A DNA stretch of 64,000 bases from Macrotis lagotis (Eukaryota; Chordata; Mammalia; Peramelemorphia; Peramelidae). Below are positions 1-12,239 of the stretch, in pieces (position 1 is the stretch's first letter; every line of letters starts with the position of its first letter). The DNA lies in contig NC_133663.1 of the NCBI RefSeq assembly GCF_037893015.1, forward strand, positions 2,348,378 to 2,412,377, in the 5' to 3' direction. The notes under the pieces are model-generated. The model was not told the DNA's origin and ran no database searches. It saw only the letters and a list, made by a program, of their open reading frames with translations. A program made the translations under genes and the position numbers.

Positions 1-788
<788 letters not shown>

Positions 789-1438
789 TGAGCTTCCCCC
801 ACTTCTGTGTGTTGTGTTGCTGAGACAGGGTGCACCTGCTCAGCAGCAGCTATTGAGAATCCTCTGCCTTTGAGGCACTTTTCCCAACCATTGACCCTGG
901 GGCGGTGTGGAAATTCAGAGGCAATCTGGTGCTTGTCATGTCCTTTCCTCTCCTACACCCTCAGTGAACTCCTGGGAACCACCACTGAGCAATCCCAGAT
1001 GACTGCTGAGTTGGCATTGGAGAGCTAACATTTTAACATCTGGCAGCAAGAATAAGGTTAACAGAGGTGGAAAATGCTGATTTTTTTAAAAATGAGAAAC
1101 GATGAGACCTAGGTAGGCAGGCCCAGGCTGCTAGTCAGATTCCCCAGAGGAAACTAGAACTAAAAATGAGCCTCATGTACAGTTGAGTCTCTATGTCAGT
1201 TGTCAGCTAAAGTCAGTGGACCCGATGTTCTGGATCAGTTAGGTTGGTGGCAGGAAGATTCAATTAAGTGAGGAGACATATCTGCTCCTGGCCTCTGTGT
1301 CCCAGAAAGGGTCTCTTCTTAGTGGGAGGTTATAGTGTTGGGTGTGAAGACCAGGAGGCAAAGGTTTAGGGTGGACACATTGAGACTGGAGGGAAGTTGT
1401 TTATTCCATCCTCAGAGTTGTCAGCGAGTAAGCCCCCC

Positions 1439-1509
1439 ACTTAATAATTACCTAGCTGTGCAGCCTTGGGAAAGCCACTTAACCCCCATTGCCTTGCAAA
1501 AAAAAAAAA
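1439..1509 (+). mobile_element. WSINE-like SINE, 3' fragment with target-site duplication
   Basis: Only the SINE 3' part is present, from acttaataattacctagctg to ccattgccttgcaaaa plus an A tail. It is flanked by the direct repeat AGTAAGCCCCCC at 1427-1438 and 1509-1520, so it inserted as a 5'-truncated copy. Confidence 0.8.
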
Positions 1510-1859
1510 GTAAGCCCCCCCCCCCCCCTTTGGTGGTATTAAGGATCCCCCTTCCCCTACAGTTTTGCACTGACAGTGATCTTGGGGACCCTGTGTGTTG
1601 CACATTTCTTGTCTGTTTTCAATTCCACTATTCCCCATCATCTACAATAGATCCTTTTTTTTTTTTTTTTGCTTTCATTTTATCAGATCATATTATCCTC
1701 CCCAGATGAAATCAGAAGCTTTTTCATGACTTGTCTTGTTGAGGTCTTGTCTGTATTCATCTCAGTGTTTCCTTCTTAATCTTGGTCTGATGTCCTGGGC
1801 TGCCCCAGGGCAATGCATCCCAGTCCATTTAGGATTAATATTATATCAAGAGAACTCCA

Positions 1860-2035
1860 TAGATATATAGAAGAGAACTTGGAGTCAGGAAGACCTGGGC
1901 TCGAATCCTGCCCCAGACACTCCCTAGCTGTGGGATGCTCTGCCTGTCCACTAGAAAGGGAAGATGTTGCCTCCCTTCTAGGGTGGTTGTGAGGATCCTG
2001 TAAGATCATATTGATCAAAGGCCTGCTACGCACCT
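1860..2035 (+). mobile_element. MIR-like ancient SINE
   Basis: It contains a tRNA-SINE body (ggagtcaggaagacctggg, then ccctagctgtggg) and a MIR-like 3' core (gggtggttgtgaggatcctg), strongly diverged. Confidence 0.6.
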
Positions 2036-2423
2036 ACTGCTTCTTCTCTTCCCTCTGACAGTGGCCATTGAATTCCTCTTATACTGCATTCAAGATTGCT
2101 CCATTTAGAGTGGAGACCACCCCTCATTTTACAGCCAAGGAAATCAGGGAACAGAAAGTGTCTGATAAAGCGTGTCTGAGGGGGCTTTGGCCTCTGCGTT
2201 TCCTGACTTCTTGTCTGCCAGGACCTTTCTTTTGTATCTCAGAATGAGTGAGTGTGTGATCCTCAGCACAGCTTCCCTGGCGTGGATGCAAGGGATGCCA
2301 AAGCCCAGATAAATTCTGTGGGAGGGACTCCTTTGTGGATCTTCTCTGTCCTTTTGGCTTGCCCAGATAACAGATGTGACCTCTCTATCAGTAACGGTCT
2401 CATTACTGTCCTGTGTTTAACAG

Positions 2424-2470
2424 AATCTGTTAGAAGCAACACCAATTGCCACCAATCAGATGTTCCTTAG
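2424..2470 (+). CDS. PPP1R2: PPP1R2 terminal coding exon (candidate)
   Basis: The acceptor at 2422-2423 is followed by 46 bases that continue the phase left by the exon ending at 756 and reach a TAG at 2468-2470. The codon split across the junction is A plus AA (Lys), followed by SVRSNTNCHQSDVP. Human inhibitor-2 ends in a longer Ser/Gln/Asn-rich tail that starts ESMN and contains SNQGSTPSD. The window can be aligned as SN, five residues, SD, but it stops sooner. The phase fits and the unique AT-rich sequence downstream looks like a 3' UTR. The tail is short and divergent, so the true exon could differ. Transcript data would decide. Confidence 0.5.
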
Positions 2471-4565
2471 AAGAGGTTGGGGTAGCTTCTCTGGACCTCC
2501 ACTCCTTCACTGCTTCATGTTCTCCGCACTTCACAGCTTAGGTGTTGAATTGAATATCAAGTATATTGCCACGAATTTTAATTGTAACATGAGAGAAAGA
2601 CTGCTGGATGAGGCAGAAATGGCAATGAGAAGACCTTGCACCTAGTACCCGCCTAAGAAGACTCATATTCCCACTGGCATTCCTTACCTAAGAACACTGG
2701 TTTGTATAGGGTTTTATCACTTTGTATGCTTTAAAAGTTAAACAGAAACTTTTCATTGTTAATTTATTTGCTACTGTTCAAGGGGTGGTATAACACACAA
2801 ATTTTTAAAAACTCCAAATGATATAGTAAAGAACAGATTGATAAAATCTCATCCTGATTAAGGATATTAACCTCTTTTTTTTTTTAATTAAAAAGGGGAT
2901 TATTTTAGCAAAAGCTCTTCTGTAGCTCTACCTGATCTAGCAACTTTAAAATTCTTACATTTTTTCCTTTAGACTTTGAAAGGAAAGCCTGGCATTTTTT
3001 TGTCTGTTCCAAAGCAGCTGTTTTCACAGAAGTGTTTTGAGGTTCAGTTTGCACTATCTCCTGGCCTCCTACTCTTTTATATATTAGATGGACAGATCTG
3101 GAAATCTATTTTTGAGTGAACAACGCTCAGCCATCTCCCTACCCTTTCCATGCCAGCCCCCATAACAGTCCACTGCATCTATATAATCAGCAGATCCCTG
3201 AGATTAAATTTTCAATATGGTAGGAATTGGCCCTTACTGGAGACTACTCAGACACTCACCATTATTGTGACTCAGGTGTAACCACAGTGGCTGATACAAG
3301 TTTTCTGATCACAGCAAGTGGAGCTGTCTTTAATAATGATGACAGACTTCACAAGAAAATAACTCATGGTTTACCTGAAAAAATATTGTTCTTCCCTCAA
3401 TTTGGGAGATTTTCAGCCCATCAGTGGAGTTCTTCCCCCCCCCCCCACCCCCCCCCCACCCCCGGCATTCATTTGCATGGCTAGGAGAGGATTGTGTAAT
3501 GTGATTTGGTAAAATTCCCAATCTGTGCTCAGTCTTAATAAGGGACAAGTGTCAGTAGGACCTGCTTCAAAAGTTACCGCCAAGGCCAAATGTGCTTTGA
3601 TCTTCTAAGGTTGAAACACTTGAGTTTTCTCTAAAGTGGAGGAAAAATCTAGTGTGTTTTTTGGCCGGGTGACAGCTTAATTTCTTTAGTCAGATATCTA
3701 TAGGTTAAATTTGATCCTTTTGAAAACAGATTTTCCATTATATGGATGTACTTTTAAGATTTTTTGTGTCTTGTATACATATAAAACAACTCTTTATTGA
3801 GCAGCTTGACTTTTGCCACGTCGAAACATCAGTATATGAGTAAACAAAACAAGAGAATCCTGTTGCCTTTGGAAGGATGTGGTACTTCTTTTAAACGTTT
3901 TATGAAACAGAAGTATTTTTTTACAGTGAGAATCCAGACACCTTTGGAGCTGCAGTGGCTGTATCCCAACCAATGGCAATCTTGCTGGGGTGCCTTCCGC
4001 TGCTCGTGCCCTCCTTTCCTTCATTACAGCGGTGTTATCCCTTTTTAAAACAGTCTAGCCTCATGGGGAGGGGTTACAGTGTTCTCGAGTGAGGGATCCC
4101 TATCCTTTATCTCTTTTTGTGTTCTGAGAAGGATATTTTGGGGTTTGTGTTGAAAATATCTAAGTTCATATATGTGTGAAAACAAGTGCTCTTTCAAGAC
4201 CTGATGTAAAGAAAGTTCTTGGGGTTAAAGTATAAGATGACACTTGGCTGCTCCTTAACAAGGCTGAGATGCTTTCCCAGAAACTGCAGGTTTAATAAGT
4301 TCATTGGAAAATCACTTTTTATTCTTATTCTATCTGTAAAATGATACAGAAGACATCTATTACTTGGAATGTGTATAATGAAAATCTGCTATTAAATATG
4401 TCATGACAAAAACCTGACCTCGTATTTTCATGAAGGGACATGTTTTCATAAAGTCTTTGCTGGGTTGCCCACAAATTGCTATTACAGAATTAGCATCTGA
4501 AAAAAATACCTGATTGTAAATGTACAAAAACAAATGGCTAAATAAAATTTGAAAGACTTCTAATG
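2471..4565 (+). other. PPP1R2: PPP1R2 3' UTR (inferred)
   Basis: This is about 2.1 kb of AT-rich, apparently single-copy sequence with no recognisable SINE or LINE, unlike its surroundings. That is typical of a constrained 3' UTR. It ends just after the only well-placed AATAAA. A C-rich tract at about 3436-3466 interrupts it. The start depends on the terminal-exon call. Confidence 0.55.
4541..4546 (+). terminator. PPP1R2: Polyadenylation signal AATAAA, probable end of PPP1R2
   Basis: AATAAA lies in ggctaaataaaatttgaaag and is followed about 20 bases later by a T/GT-rich stretch (ttctaatgttcttgg), as expected for a cleavage site near 4560-4570. Confidence 0.6.
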
Positions 4566-4602
4566 TTCTTGGATTTTTTTACCATATACATAATAGACTC
4601 TT

Positions 4603-4762
4603 TTTTTTTTTTTTTTTTGGCAAGGCAATGGGATTAAGCGACTTGCCCGAGACCACACAGCTAGGTCATTATTAAGTGTCTGAGGTAGGATTTGAATTCA
4701 GGTCCTTCTGACTCTAGGGCTGGTGCTCTATCCACTGCACCACCTAGCTGCTGGTCCCCCCC
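4603..4762 (-). mobile_element. WSINE-like SINE, full length
   Basis: The minus-strand copy runs from its T-rich tail to the head (ccacctagctgctgg). A perfect 15-bp target-site duplication, ACATAATAGACTCTT, lies at 4588-4602 and 4763-4777. Confidence 0.9.
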
Positions 4763-4777
4763 ACATAATAGACTCTT

Positions 4778-5150
4778 AATAAATATTTGTTTAATTTTTT
4801 TGGAAATAAAAGGAAATTTCAATTTTTTTAGGCTCTAATTATAATTTTTAAAATTTTAGTTGGCATATTAAATAATATTTTAACAATACAAGCAATGGAT
4901 ATGCAGGCACTTGTAGATAATTTGACCTTTCTTTTGCCTGATTGGATCTAGCCCTACCCACCTTTGGCATTTATCTCTATTGTATGGAATTGGAACTGGG
5001 GTTTAGACATCAAAAAAATTGCCATGGTTCCCACCTGTTTCAAGGAGAGTTGAGAGTATCTTTTCATTTGAGGTGGGGAAGGGGATTTGGCAGTCCCTCT
5101 CTGGAATTATTCTAATTTATAGTGTTCAGTTCATTTGTATTGAATCTTTT
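4778..5150. other. Unassigned AT-rich intergenic sequence
   Basis: No coding segment or repeat family was recognised. Confidence 0.5.
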
Positions 5151-5154
5151 CATT

Positions 5155-5530
5155 GATAGCCAAATCTGATGATTTTTTCCCAGTCTATTTTCTATTGTTG
5201 AAAATATCTAAGTTGACTATTGACTACCTCCTCTTGGATGCTGGGTGTTTGTGTGTGTGTGTATGTAGGTTTAGGTTTGTGTATGACAGACATGTAGACA
5301 CTACCCTCCTAGTCTTGGTTGTTCCCCAAGGCTCTGCCCTAGGTCTTCTTCTGTTCTCTCATGTTGAATCCCCCTTCTCATCCTTTTGCTTCTTTTCTCT
5401 GCCATACAGCAACTCCAACCCAAGCATAGAAACATATCTGTTCTATTATGGCCTAAGGCCTAGTTGTATCCTTTTTCCTGAACAACTCTGACATAGACTT
5501 TATTCCTTTGTGACCCTTAATACCTTCTTA
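5155..5530 (+). mobile_element. L2-like LINE fragment (reverse transcriptase region)
   Basis: One frame contains VVPQGSALGLLLF, matching the L2/CR1-type reverse transcriptase motif VPQGSVLGPLLF. It is degraded, and a short GT run lies inside it (about 5250-5264). Confidence 0.6.
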
Positions 5531-5539
5531 GACCTCAAA

Positions 5540-8500
5540 TGTTTCCTTGTATAAACTCAAAGCTGAGGTAGAACCAAGAGAGCAGAAGGAAATGAGTATT
5601 TTTGCTGAGCTCCCAACATAGACCCCTCTTAATAACTTTAAAAACTGTATAAAACCAACTTCTTAGCAAGATAATCAACAAAAAGTGAAAGACATTTTTC
5701 CAGCCCAAGGAAACTACTGAAGACCAAAAGAGGTCCATAGACACAGGGCTAGGGGCTAGTCAAAAGTGTGGCATTGGAAGTGGCACTGACTGGGCCTTAG
5801 AGATGGTATGAACAATAGCAGCAGCAGCACTAGTGATGATCAGAAAGAGATTCCAGGGTGCTCCTGGGTTAGCACAAGGCATGGGATTTAGTGCCATTTG
5901 GCAATTCCCATTACCCAGCTCCAGGGCAGGGAATGATCATGGTTGTGTAGGAGCAGGAGTCTGGTGTTAGGAAGCACCAGAGTGCCAACTGGGAGGTGAG
6001 TGACCAACACACTTCCTGAACATACCACCTTGGATGTACCAAAACTTTCAGGCCCTAGACTTAACTCTAAAACGAACAAAAATAAAAGAAAAAGCTCAGA
6101 CCAGATATTCCCAATGCCTAGAAATAAGCACAACCCAACTCTATCATAAAGTCTAAATTAAGAAATAGAGTGGAAAAAAATTACTAAACCAAAAAAACTG
6201 ATCATGAAAAGCTACTGTAGTGACAGGAAGCCTATGACAAACTCAGGAGAAGACATTAATGTGAAAGCTGTTACAAGCAAAATTTCAGGAAAAGTGCAAA
6301 TTGACCATAGGTCCAGCAAGAATTTTTAGAAGGGCTAAAGAAAGACTTTAGAAACATTTTTTAAAAATTCAAAAGTGATAGAGGGAAAATTAGAAAAAGA
6401 GAAATGCAAGAAAATTATGAAAAAGAATGATTGGTAATGCTTTAGAAAATAAATTCTTAAATTGAATGGTAAAAAGTTCTAAAACTTAATTGAAGAAAAT
6501 AACTTCTTAAAAATCAGAGTTGAGCAAGTGGAAGCCAGTGACTGAAATATGAAGAAACAATCAAAAGAATGAAAAAGAGAAAATGTGAAATATCAGAAAA
6601 AACAACTGACATGGAAAATAGAGATAATTTAAGAATTATTAAATTAAAAACCAAGATAAAGTGCCTAGAAATCATATTTCAAGAATTATAATAGAAAATT
6701 GCTCAAAATTAGAACCAAAGGGCAAAGTAGAAATGAAAAGAATCTACTGATCACCTCCAGAGATTCCTTCCCAAAAAACTCCCAGGAAAGTTATAGTCAA
6801 AGTCCAGAGCTCCCAGGTCAAGGAGAAAATATTACAGGCATCCAGAAAGAATTCAATTATTACATATCCAGTCAAGATCACCCAAAATTTGGTAGCTACT
6901 ACTCCAAAGGGTGGGAAGACTTGGATTACAGCCAAGAATAATATTCAGGAAAACTACGTCATTTCCCCATGTTTAAGATGCACCCTTATTCAAAAAATGT
7001 GGGGTCTAAAAACTGGGAGCACTTCTACAGCAGTTGTAGATTTTTTGACTTGCATTTCCTGTTTTTTTGTGCTGCTTGTTAATTGCGTTCATTATTTTGC
7101 CTTTGTTCCCGGTATATTAGTTGACCTTTTTGCCACATACTGCCCAGAAATAGCTAGCTCAAAAGATTTTCATCCAGTGCTGAATTCAAGTCCAAAGGGA
7201 TCCAGTTTGCAAAAGCTAATGGAAATTGCACTGCTGAACATCACTTTGGGCCTCCTCTATCTGAGAAAACAACCCGATATTGGCTCTGGGAAGAAGAAAC
7301 CCATCTGAAAACACCCTGGCAGAAGAAGGTTATGAGAGGCAAGGCAGCTAAATGGCCTGAGTTCAAGAGAGCGCTGACGAGAAGGATTGAAGAGCAAGAG
7401 CCATTGGAAATTCCTGTGTCCACCAAAGTGGTTCAGCAGCAGGCCAGAAGAATGGCTGATGAAAAGAAGTGACTGATTTCCAAGGAGGAGACAATGAGTG
7501 CCTCAGGTTCATGAAACAGAGTGGACTAAACATGTGTACATGCCCCAGACTTGCCCAGGGAGGGCTTGTGGGCAACCCCAGACCAAAGCACAGGCAGGAG
7601 AGAGGGCAGAGCCTCTCCTAAGACAATGATTCATCATTCAACACAGATGACAAGCTCATGGATGGGAGTTTTGACAGTGATGAAGAGTTGTATGAATTTT
7701 ATGATGAATAAAATGAGTTCAATAATTTTATGTAATACATTTTTTTCAAATTTCGGGTCCCAAAATTAAAGTGCATCTTATACATGGGGAAATATAAGCC
7801 TTCAGGAGAAATGGACATTTAATGAAATTGAGGACTTTGAAGTATTTCTGATGAAAAGAAGAGAGATGAAGAGAAAATTTGATATTCAAACACAAGACTC
7901 TAGAAGAGCATTAAAAAGGTAAATATGAGTGAGAAATCATCATGAGGCTGAATTAATCCATACACTGTTAGAAGTATTCTTAGAGGACATGCATGTGGGT
8001 CTATTATGTTGAGATTTCAAAAAAACCAGAGTGAGAAAGAGGGTTACATTGGGAGAAGAGGAGAGGGAAGGGGGAAATTGTCCCACAAAAGGAAGAGTTT
8101 TTAGGGTCGAGGAGAGGGAAACAGGCAGTGCTTGAACTTTCTCTGCACTGTTTCAAAGAAGGAAGAATATTTATACATGTATAGTTGGATAAAAAAAATT
8201 AATCTTAACCAACAGGGAAGTAGAAAGGAAGAGGTTAGGAGAAATGGGGGACAAGGCATCACCTCCCTGATGTCATGGTCTTTGAGAACAAAGGACATAC
8301 ATCATCATGATGGTAAAACTGACATTATAAATGAAATGGATGAAAGCAAAATATAATTTTTTTAGATTAACAGAAGAGGTACTAGGATGCATAAATAAAT
8401 GGGATGATAAGAGAATACATTAAGGGAATCAGTGGACAAAAGCAAAACACTTGAAGAAGGGACAGGATAAAAAAATGAATAAAAAGAATAGGATGAAGGA

Positions 8501-8560
8501 AATAAACTAACAATAACTAATTGTGAATGGGATAAACTCTTCCAGTGGTTGGTTGTCCTT
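5540..8560 (+). mobile_element. L1/HAL1-type element, interrupted
   Basis: A + strand element shows an L1-like 5' region (5540-6140). An A-rich ORF1 remnant follows (6140-6955), ending in a segment containing caggcatccagaaagaattc. A 3' region resumes at about 7797 (gaaatggacatttaatgaaattgagg). ORF1 is broken by many stops. A Tc2-like DNA transposon splits it at 6955-7796. The stretch at 8245-8300 (ggcatcacctccctgatgtc) is the tail of an RTE-type SINE. ORF2 sequence was not seen. Boundaries are approximate. Confidence 0.65.
6955..7796 (+). mobile_element. Tc2/pogo-like (Kanga-type) DNA transposon, internally deleted
   Basis: Inverted ends read atttccccatgtttaagatg (from 6961) and, on the opposite strand, atttccccatgtataagatg (from about 7792). 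TA dinucleotides lie at both outer edges, the target site of this superfamily. Inside, a broken transposase remnant at about 7220-7472 reads AEHHFGPPLSEK, GKAAKWPEFKRAL and IPVSTKVVQQQARRMA. These match the N-terminal helix-turn-helix DNA-binding region of pogo/Tc2 transposases. A stop at 7470 follows. Near the right end DSDEELYEFYDE resembles the acidic transposase C terminus. The DDE catalytic middle is missing, so the copy is dead. Confidence 0.8.
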
Positions 8561-8566
8561 GGACAT

Positions 8567-9405
8567 CATTTTGTTGAATTCAAGGTACAATGTGGTTCAA
8601 CTATGACTGATCAAACCAAGATGAGCTTGGAAGCTACAAACTGGGCACAAATAGTCCTAATGAGCATTTGGAACAGAGATGGTTCTCACATTTCTTTGGA
8701 GCTACTGTGATTTTGCTTTCCTCATAAAGACTGCTCCTTTGATGTGAGAGTGCCATGCTGGTGCTGCTAGACCAGTGTTTTTCATGATTCACAGTGGATT
8801 CCAAAGCTCTTCGGAGACTGAGGGTGTCCTTGTATGGCTTCTTCTGACCTCTGTGTAAGTATTTCCCTTCCATGAATTCTCTGCAATAGTCTTTTTGGCA
8901 AACATACATCTGGCATTTGAACAACTTGGTCAGTCCATTGAAGTTGTACTTTCTGCGGAAGAGAGTGAATGCTTGCCAGTTCAGCTTGGTGTCTAGTACC
9001 ATCTTCAGAATCTTCCCAACACCATTCAAATGGAAGTCATAGTAGAGTCTCCAGATGTCACAGGCATACAGCGCTGAGGTCAGCACTACGGCTCTGTAGA
9101 TGTTTAGTTTGGTAGTCAATCTAATGCCTCTTCTCTCACTCCTACCTTTGGGGCCTCCCAAACACTGATGCAATGACTGAGTCAACCTCATTAAATGTGG
9201 ACCTCCCTGAAAAGTAAACTGCCAAGGTAAGTGAACTTAGCATGCAGAATTTCTCCATTTGCTATAATAGATCGTTCCACTTGGAGTCTGGCTGGTAGAG
9301 AACCTCTGGGGTTTTGGTGTAGATTGTCAGGCCAATATTAACAGAAAATTGATCCATACTGGGTTGCCTGTCAGCCTCAGAGGCTGCATTGAGGGCACAT
9401 TCATC
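8567..9405 (-). mobile_element. RTE-type LINE fragment (C-terminal reverse transcriptase region)
   Basis: The minus strand encodes RRGIRLTTKLNIYRAVVLTSALYAC, given here as a motif, and farther on KKPYKDTLSLRRALE and SSLYEESK. These match the conserved end of RTE/BovB ORF2, with its (G)I.LATK...YRAVVLTSLLYG and RYKDTLK blocks. Upstream in the element, MDQFSVNIGLTI also fits RTE. The longest open stretch is 9191-8634; the remainder carries stops and frameshifts. It is an old 5'-truncated copy. Confidence 0.85.
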
Positions 9406-9409
9406 TTTA

Positions 9410-9960
9410 AAGGGAAAGGCATGTAAAAGCTAAATGGAGAAAAGACCTCCCTGAAAAATAGATTGGAACAAGTGGAAGTGAATGACTCAAGAGATACAGG
9501 AAAAGATAAACAGGAAAAGAAAATGTAAGAGAAGGGAGAATGGGGAGGTAGAATGGGCTCAATTACATCACATGAAGAGGTGCAAAGGACCTATTGCAAC
9601 AGAGGGGAAGAAGGGAGGAGGGGAGAACTGCCTGGGTCTTACTGTCATTGGATTTGACTCAAAGAGGATTTGACACACACACTTGACTGAGTTTAAAAAT
9701 CTTGCCTTTCAAGTATCGTGAGGGGAAGAAAGGGGGAAGAGAAGGAGGGACTGATTGAGGGAAGGAAGAGGGAAAGAAAAGAGTGGTAGATAGAAGGGGG
9801 CACACATTGAGGGAGGTGATATATAGAAGCAAAACACTAGGGAGGAGGGATAAGATGAAAGGAAGGGAAAAATACAAACAGGAGGGAGGTAGAATGTAGG
9901 GTTAAAAAAAAGGAATTATACCTGTGAATGTGAATGAGACAAAGTCTTTCTTACCTGCCT
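9410..9960 (+). mobile_element. L1/HAL1 fragment, purine-rich
   Basis: It starts with an L1 ORF1-like stretch (ttggaacaagtggaagtgaatgactc) and continues into a G/A-rich region like the post-ORF1 part of the HAL1 copies elsewhere in this window. It may be the continuation of the 5540-8560 element beyond the RTE insertion. Confidence 0.5.
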
Positions 9961-10064
9961 TAATCACTGAAAAACCTTGAGGATTTTATCCTCCCAGCTT
10001 AATTTTTTTTTCGGGGTGGGGTGAGATGGGGAGGATGTGGTCATTCTTGGCCTCATCTCATTTA

Positions 10065-10185
10065 TTTTTTTTTTTAGGTTTTTGCAAGGCAATGGGGTAA
10101 AGTGGCATGTCTGAGGTCAGATTTGAACTCAGGTCCTCCTGACTCCAGGGCCGGTGCTCTATCCACTATGCCACCTAGCCACCCC
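10065..10185 (-). mobile_element. WSINE-like SINE, internally shortened
   Basis: It has a T-rich tail, then ttgcaaggcaatggggtaaag and the head ccactatgccacctagccacccc. The central segment is deleted. Confidence 0.85.
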
Positions 10186-10420
10186 AGTACAAATATTTTA
10201 AATAAGATGTTAGCAAAGAGATTACGACAATACTTCACAAAAATCATATGCTATCACCAGGGTAGATTTATACCAGAATTGCTGGGCTGGTTCAATATTA
10301 GGAAAATTATAAGCATAATTGATCAATAATACATCAATTAAAAAACCGATAGAAATCATTTGATTGTGCCAATAGAGGTAAAATATGCCCCTGAAAGGAT
10401 CAGAATCGCTTTTGGCCTCA
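10186..10420 (+). mobile_element. L1 ORF2 fragment (reverse transcriptase)
   Basis: The translation contains KMLAKRLRQYFTKIICYHQGRFIPE and GWFNIRKIISII as motif stretches, matching the L1 reverse transcriptase block that precedes the QGCPLSP motif. It is short and isolated. Confidence 0.75.
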
Positions 10421-10439
10421 CTGATGAATCTTCATCCTC

Positions 10440-11135
10440 TTTCAGGGGTCCTAGGTAGGTAGGTAAAGGCTACACAACTTGAGAGCCGTCCTGGACTCCT
10501 CACTTCTGTACCCTCTCTTGTCATTTCACCTTTGCCCTGGTGCGACCCCTGGTCCAGGACTTCACACTTGGGCACCTGGCATGCCTCATCTCTCTCCAGT
10601 CCATCCCATACTCAGCTCCCACCGTGAAATCATGTCCTGCCCCACACTCAGGAACCCAGGGGTTTCCTCTCACTTCGAGGATCAAGGCTAATCCTCTTTG
10701 TGGCATTCAAGGCCCTTGCCAATCTGCCCCTCCCTCCTTTCTGGGCTTCTTGCTCCTGACTGCCCACCTGCATTCTTGGATGCGGCAATGCTGGGGTCCC
10801 CACCATTCCTGGAACTGGACCCTCCATCTCTGGGCTCTGAGCATTTTCTCTGCCCCCCCCAGGCCTGGAATGGCCCCTCCTCCTCTCAGCTTTCTTTACA
10901 TTCCTGCTAAACTCCTGGTGCCCCCCCATCTGACCTGTGGGGCACTTACTTTGTATGGGTTTCTACTATCTCTCTGGCTCTGGCTCTGTCTGTCTGTCTC
11001 TCTCTTTGTGTGTGTGTGTCTCTCTGTGTCTCTGTCTCTCCCTCCTCTCTCTGTCTCTGTCTCTCTCTCTCTTTCTCAATGGTAAGCTCCTTGCACAGCA
11101 CCTAGCACCTGATGCGTGATGAAGAAATTTTGAGT
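10440..11135 (+). mobile_element. L2 LINE, 3' region
   Basis: The sequence follows the L2 3' consensus as I remember it: ttgtggcattcaaggccctt, then gcctggaatg, and the tail ggtaagctccttgcacagca. A (TCTG/TC)n microsatellite lies at about 10985-11075. Confidence 0.75.
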
Positions 11136-11490
11136 GATGGAAGCCTTAATGGTTCAGAGCAATTGGAACAGGCCGGGACAGTGGAGAACCCACAGCGTCT
11201 TGGCCAGCTGGGCTGCTGCAGGCCCTGGAGAGCCTCCTCCCCTGGGATTACTGGGCCTTTTCATATTTTGTGACCTCTGAGCAGCCCTCAGCCAAACTCT
11301 GATTAACACCCCCCCGCCAGGTGTGCTGGGAAGGAAGCGACACCTACTGAGGCTGGAGAGATGAATCCTTCAAGACCCCGGGGTCTAGCACCAATCTCCA
11401 CAGATTGTGGTGTATTCACATGGAGAGTGCATCAGTAAAGTGAAGCTGATGGGTGAGAGCTCAGGGAGAAGGTTGATCAAAGGCTTTGTG
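11136..11490. other. Unassigned intergenic sequence
   Basis: No gene or repeat was recognised. Confidence 0.5.
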
Positions 11491-11913
11491 ATTTGCATCG
11501 TTTGTGGCATTTTAAAAATTTTGAGTTCCAAATTCTCTGGCTCCTTTTCTTTCCTCCCCACTCATTGAGAAGGCGAGAAATTTGATATAGTTTATCCATG
11601 TGATGCAGAACATATTTCCACATTAGTCATGATGAGAAAGAAAACAGAGACCAAAAATGAAAGATCAATAAGTTTTAAAAAGTCTGCTTCCATCTGAATT
11701 CAGGCTCCTTCTGAAGGAAGTGGGTAGCCTGCTTCCTCAGGAGTCCTGTGGAGTTGTCTGGGATCCTTGTATGGCTGAGAGCTCAGTCGTTGACAGTCCA
11801 TCATCGTAAAATACTGCCGTTACATGGCTCTGCTCATGTTACCTTGCATTAGTTCCTCTAAGTCTTTCCAAGGGTGATGATCCTGCTCATCGTTTTTCCT
11901 TTTATTTATTTAT

Positions 11914-12060
11914 TCTTTTGGTTAAGGCAATGAATGGGGTTAAGTGACTTGCCCAAGATCATACAGTGAGGTAATTGTTAAGTGTCTGAGGCTAGATTTG
12001 AACTCAGGTCCTTTTGACTCCAAGGTCGGTTCTCTATTAACCATGTCACCTAGCTGGCCC
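11914..12060 (-). mobile_element. WSINE-like SINE
   Basis: A diverged minus-strand copy: aaggcaatgaatggggttaag at the tail side and cacctagctggccc at the head. Confidence 0.85.
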
Positions 12061-12075
12061 TGCTCCTCATTTCTT

Positions 12076-12077
<2 letters not shown>

Positions 12078-12113
<36 letters not shown>

Positions 12114-12239
12114 GTTTTTGTAAGGCTTGCCCAAGGCCACACAGCTAGGTAATTCTTAAGTGTCTGAGACCGGATTTGAACCCAGGTACTCCTGACTCCA
12201 GGGCCAGTGCTTTATCCACTGAGCCACCTAGCTGCCCCC
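12078..12239 (-). mobile_element. WSINE-like SINE with very long A tail
   Basis: A run of more than 30 T (the tail) precedes the body, which ends ccacctagctgcccc. The long pure tail suggests a young insertion. Confidence 0.9.

Noticed and set aside
8634..9191. 185-codon minus-strand frame as a host gene
   Set aside because: It is the remnant of an RTE LINE reverse transcriptase, with stops and frameshifts around it.
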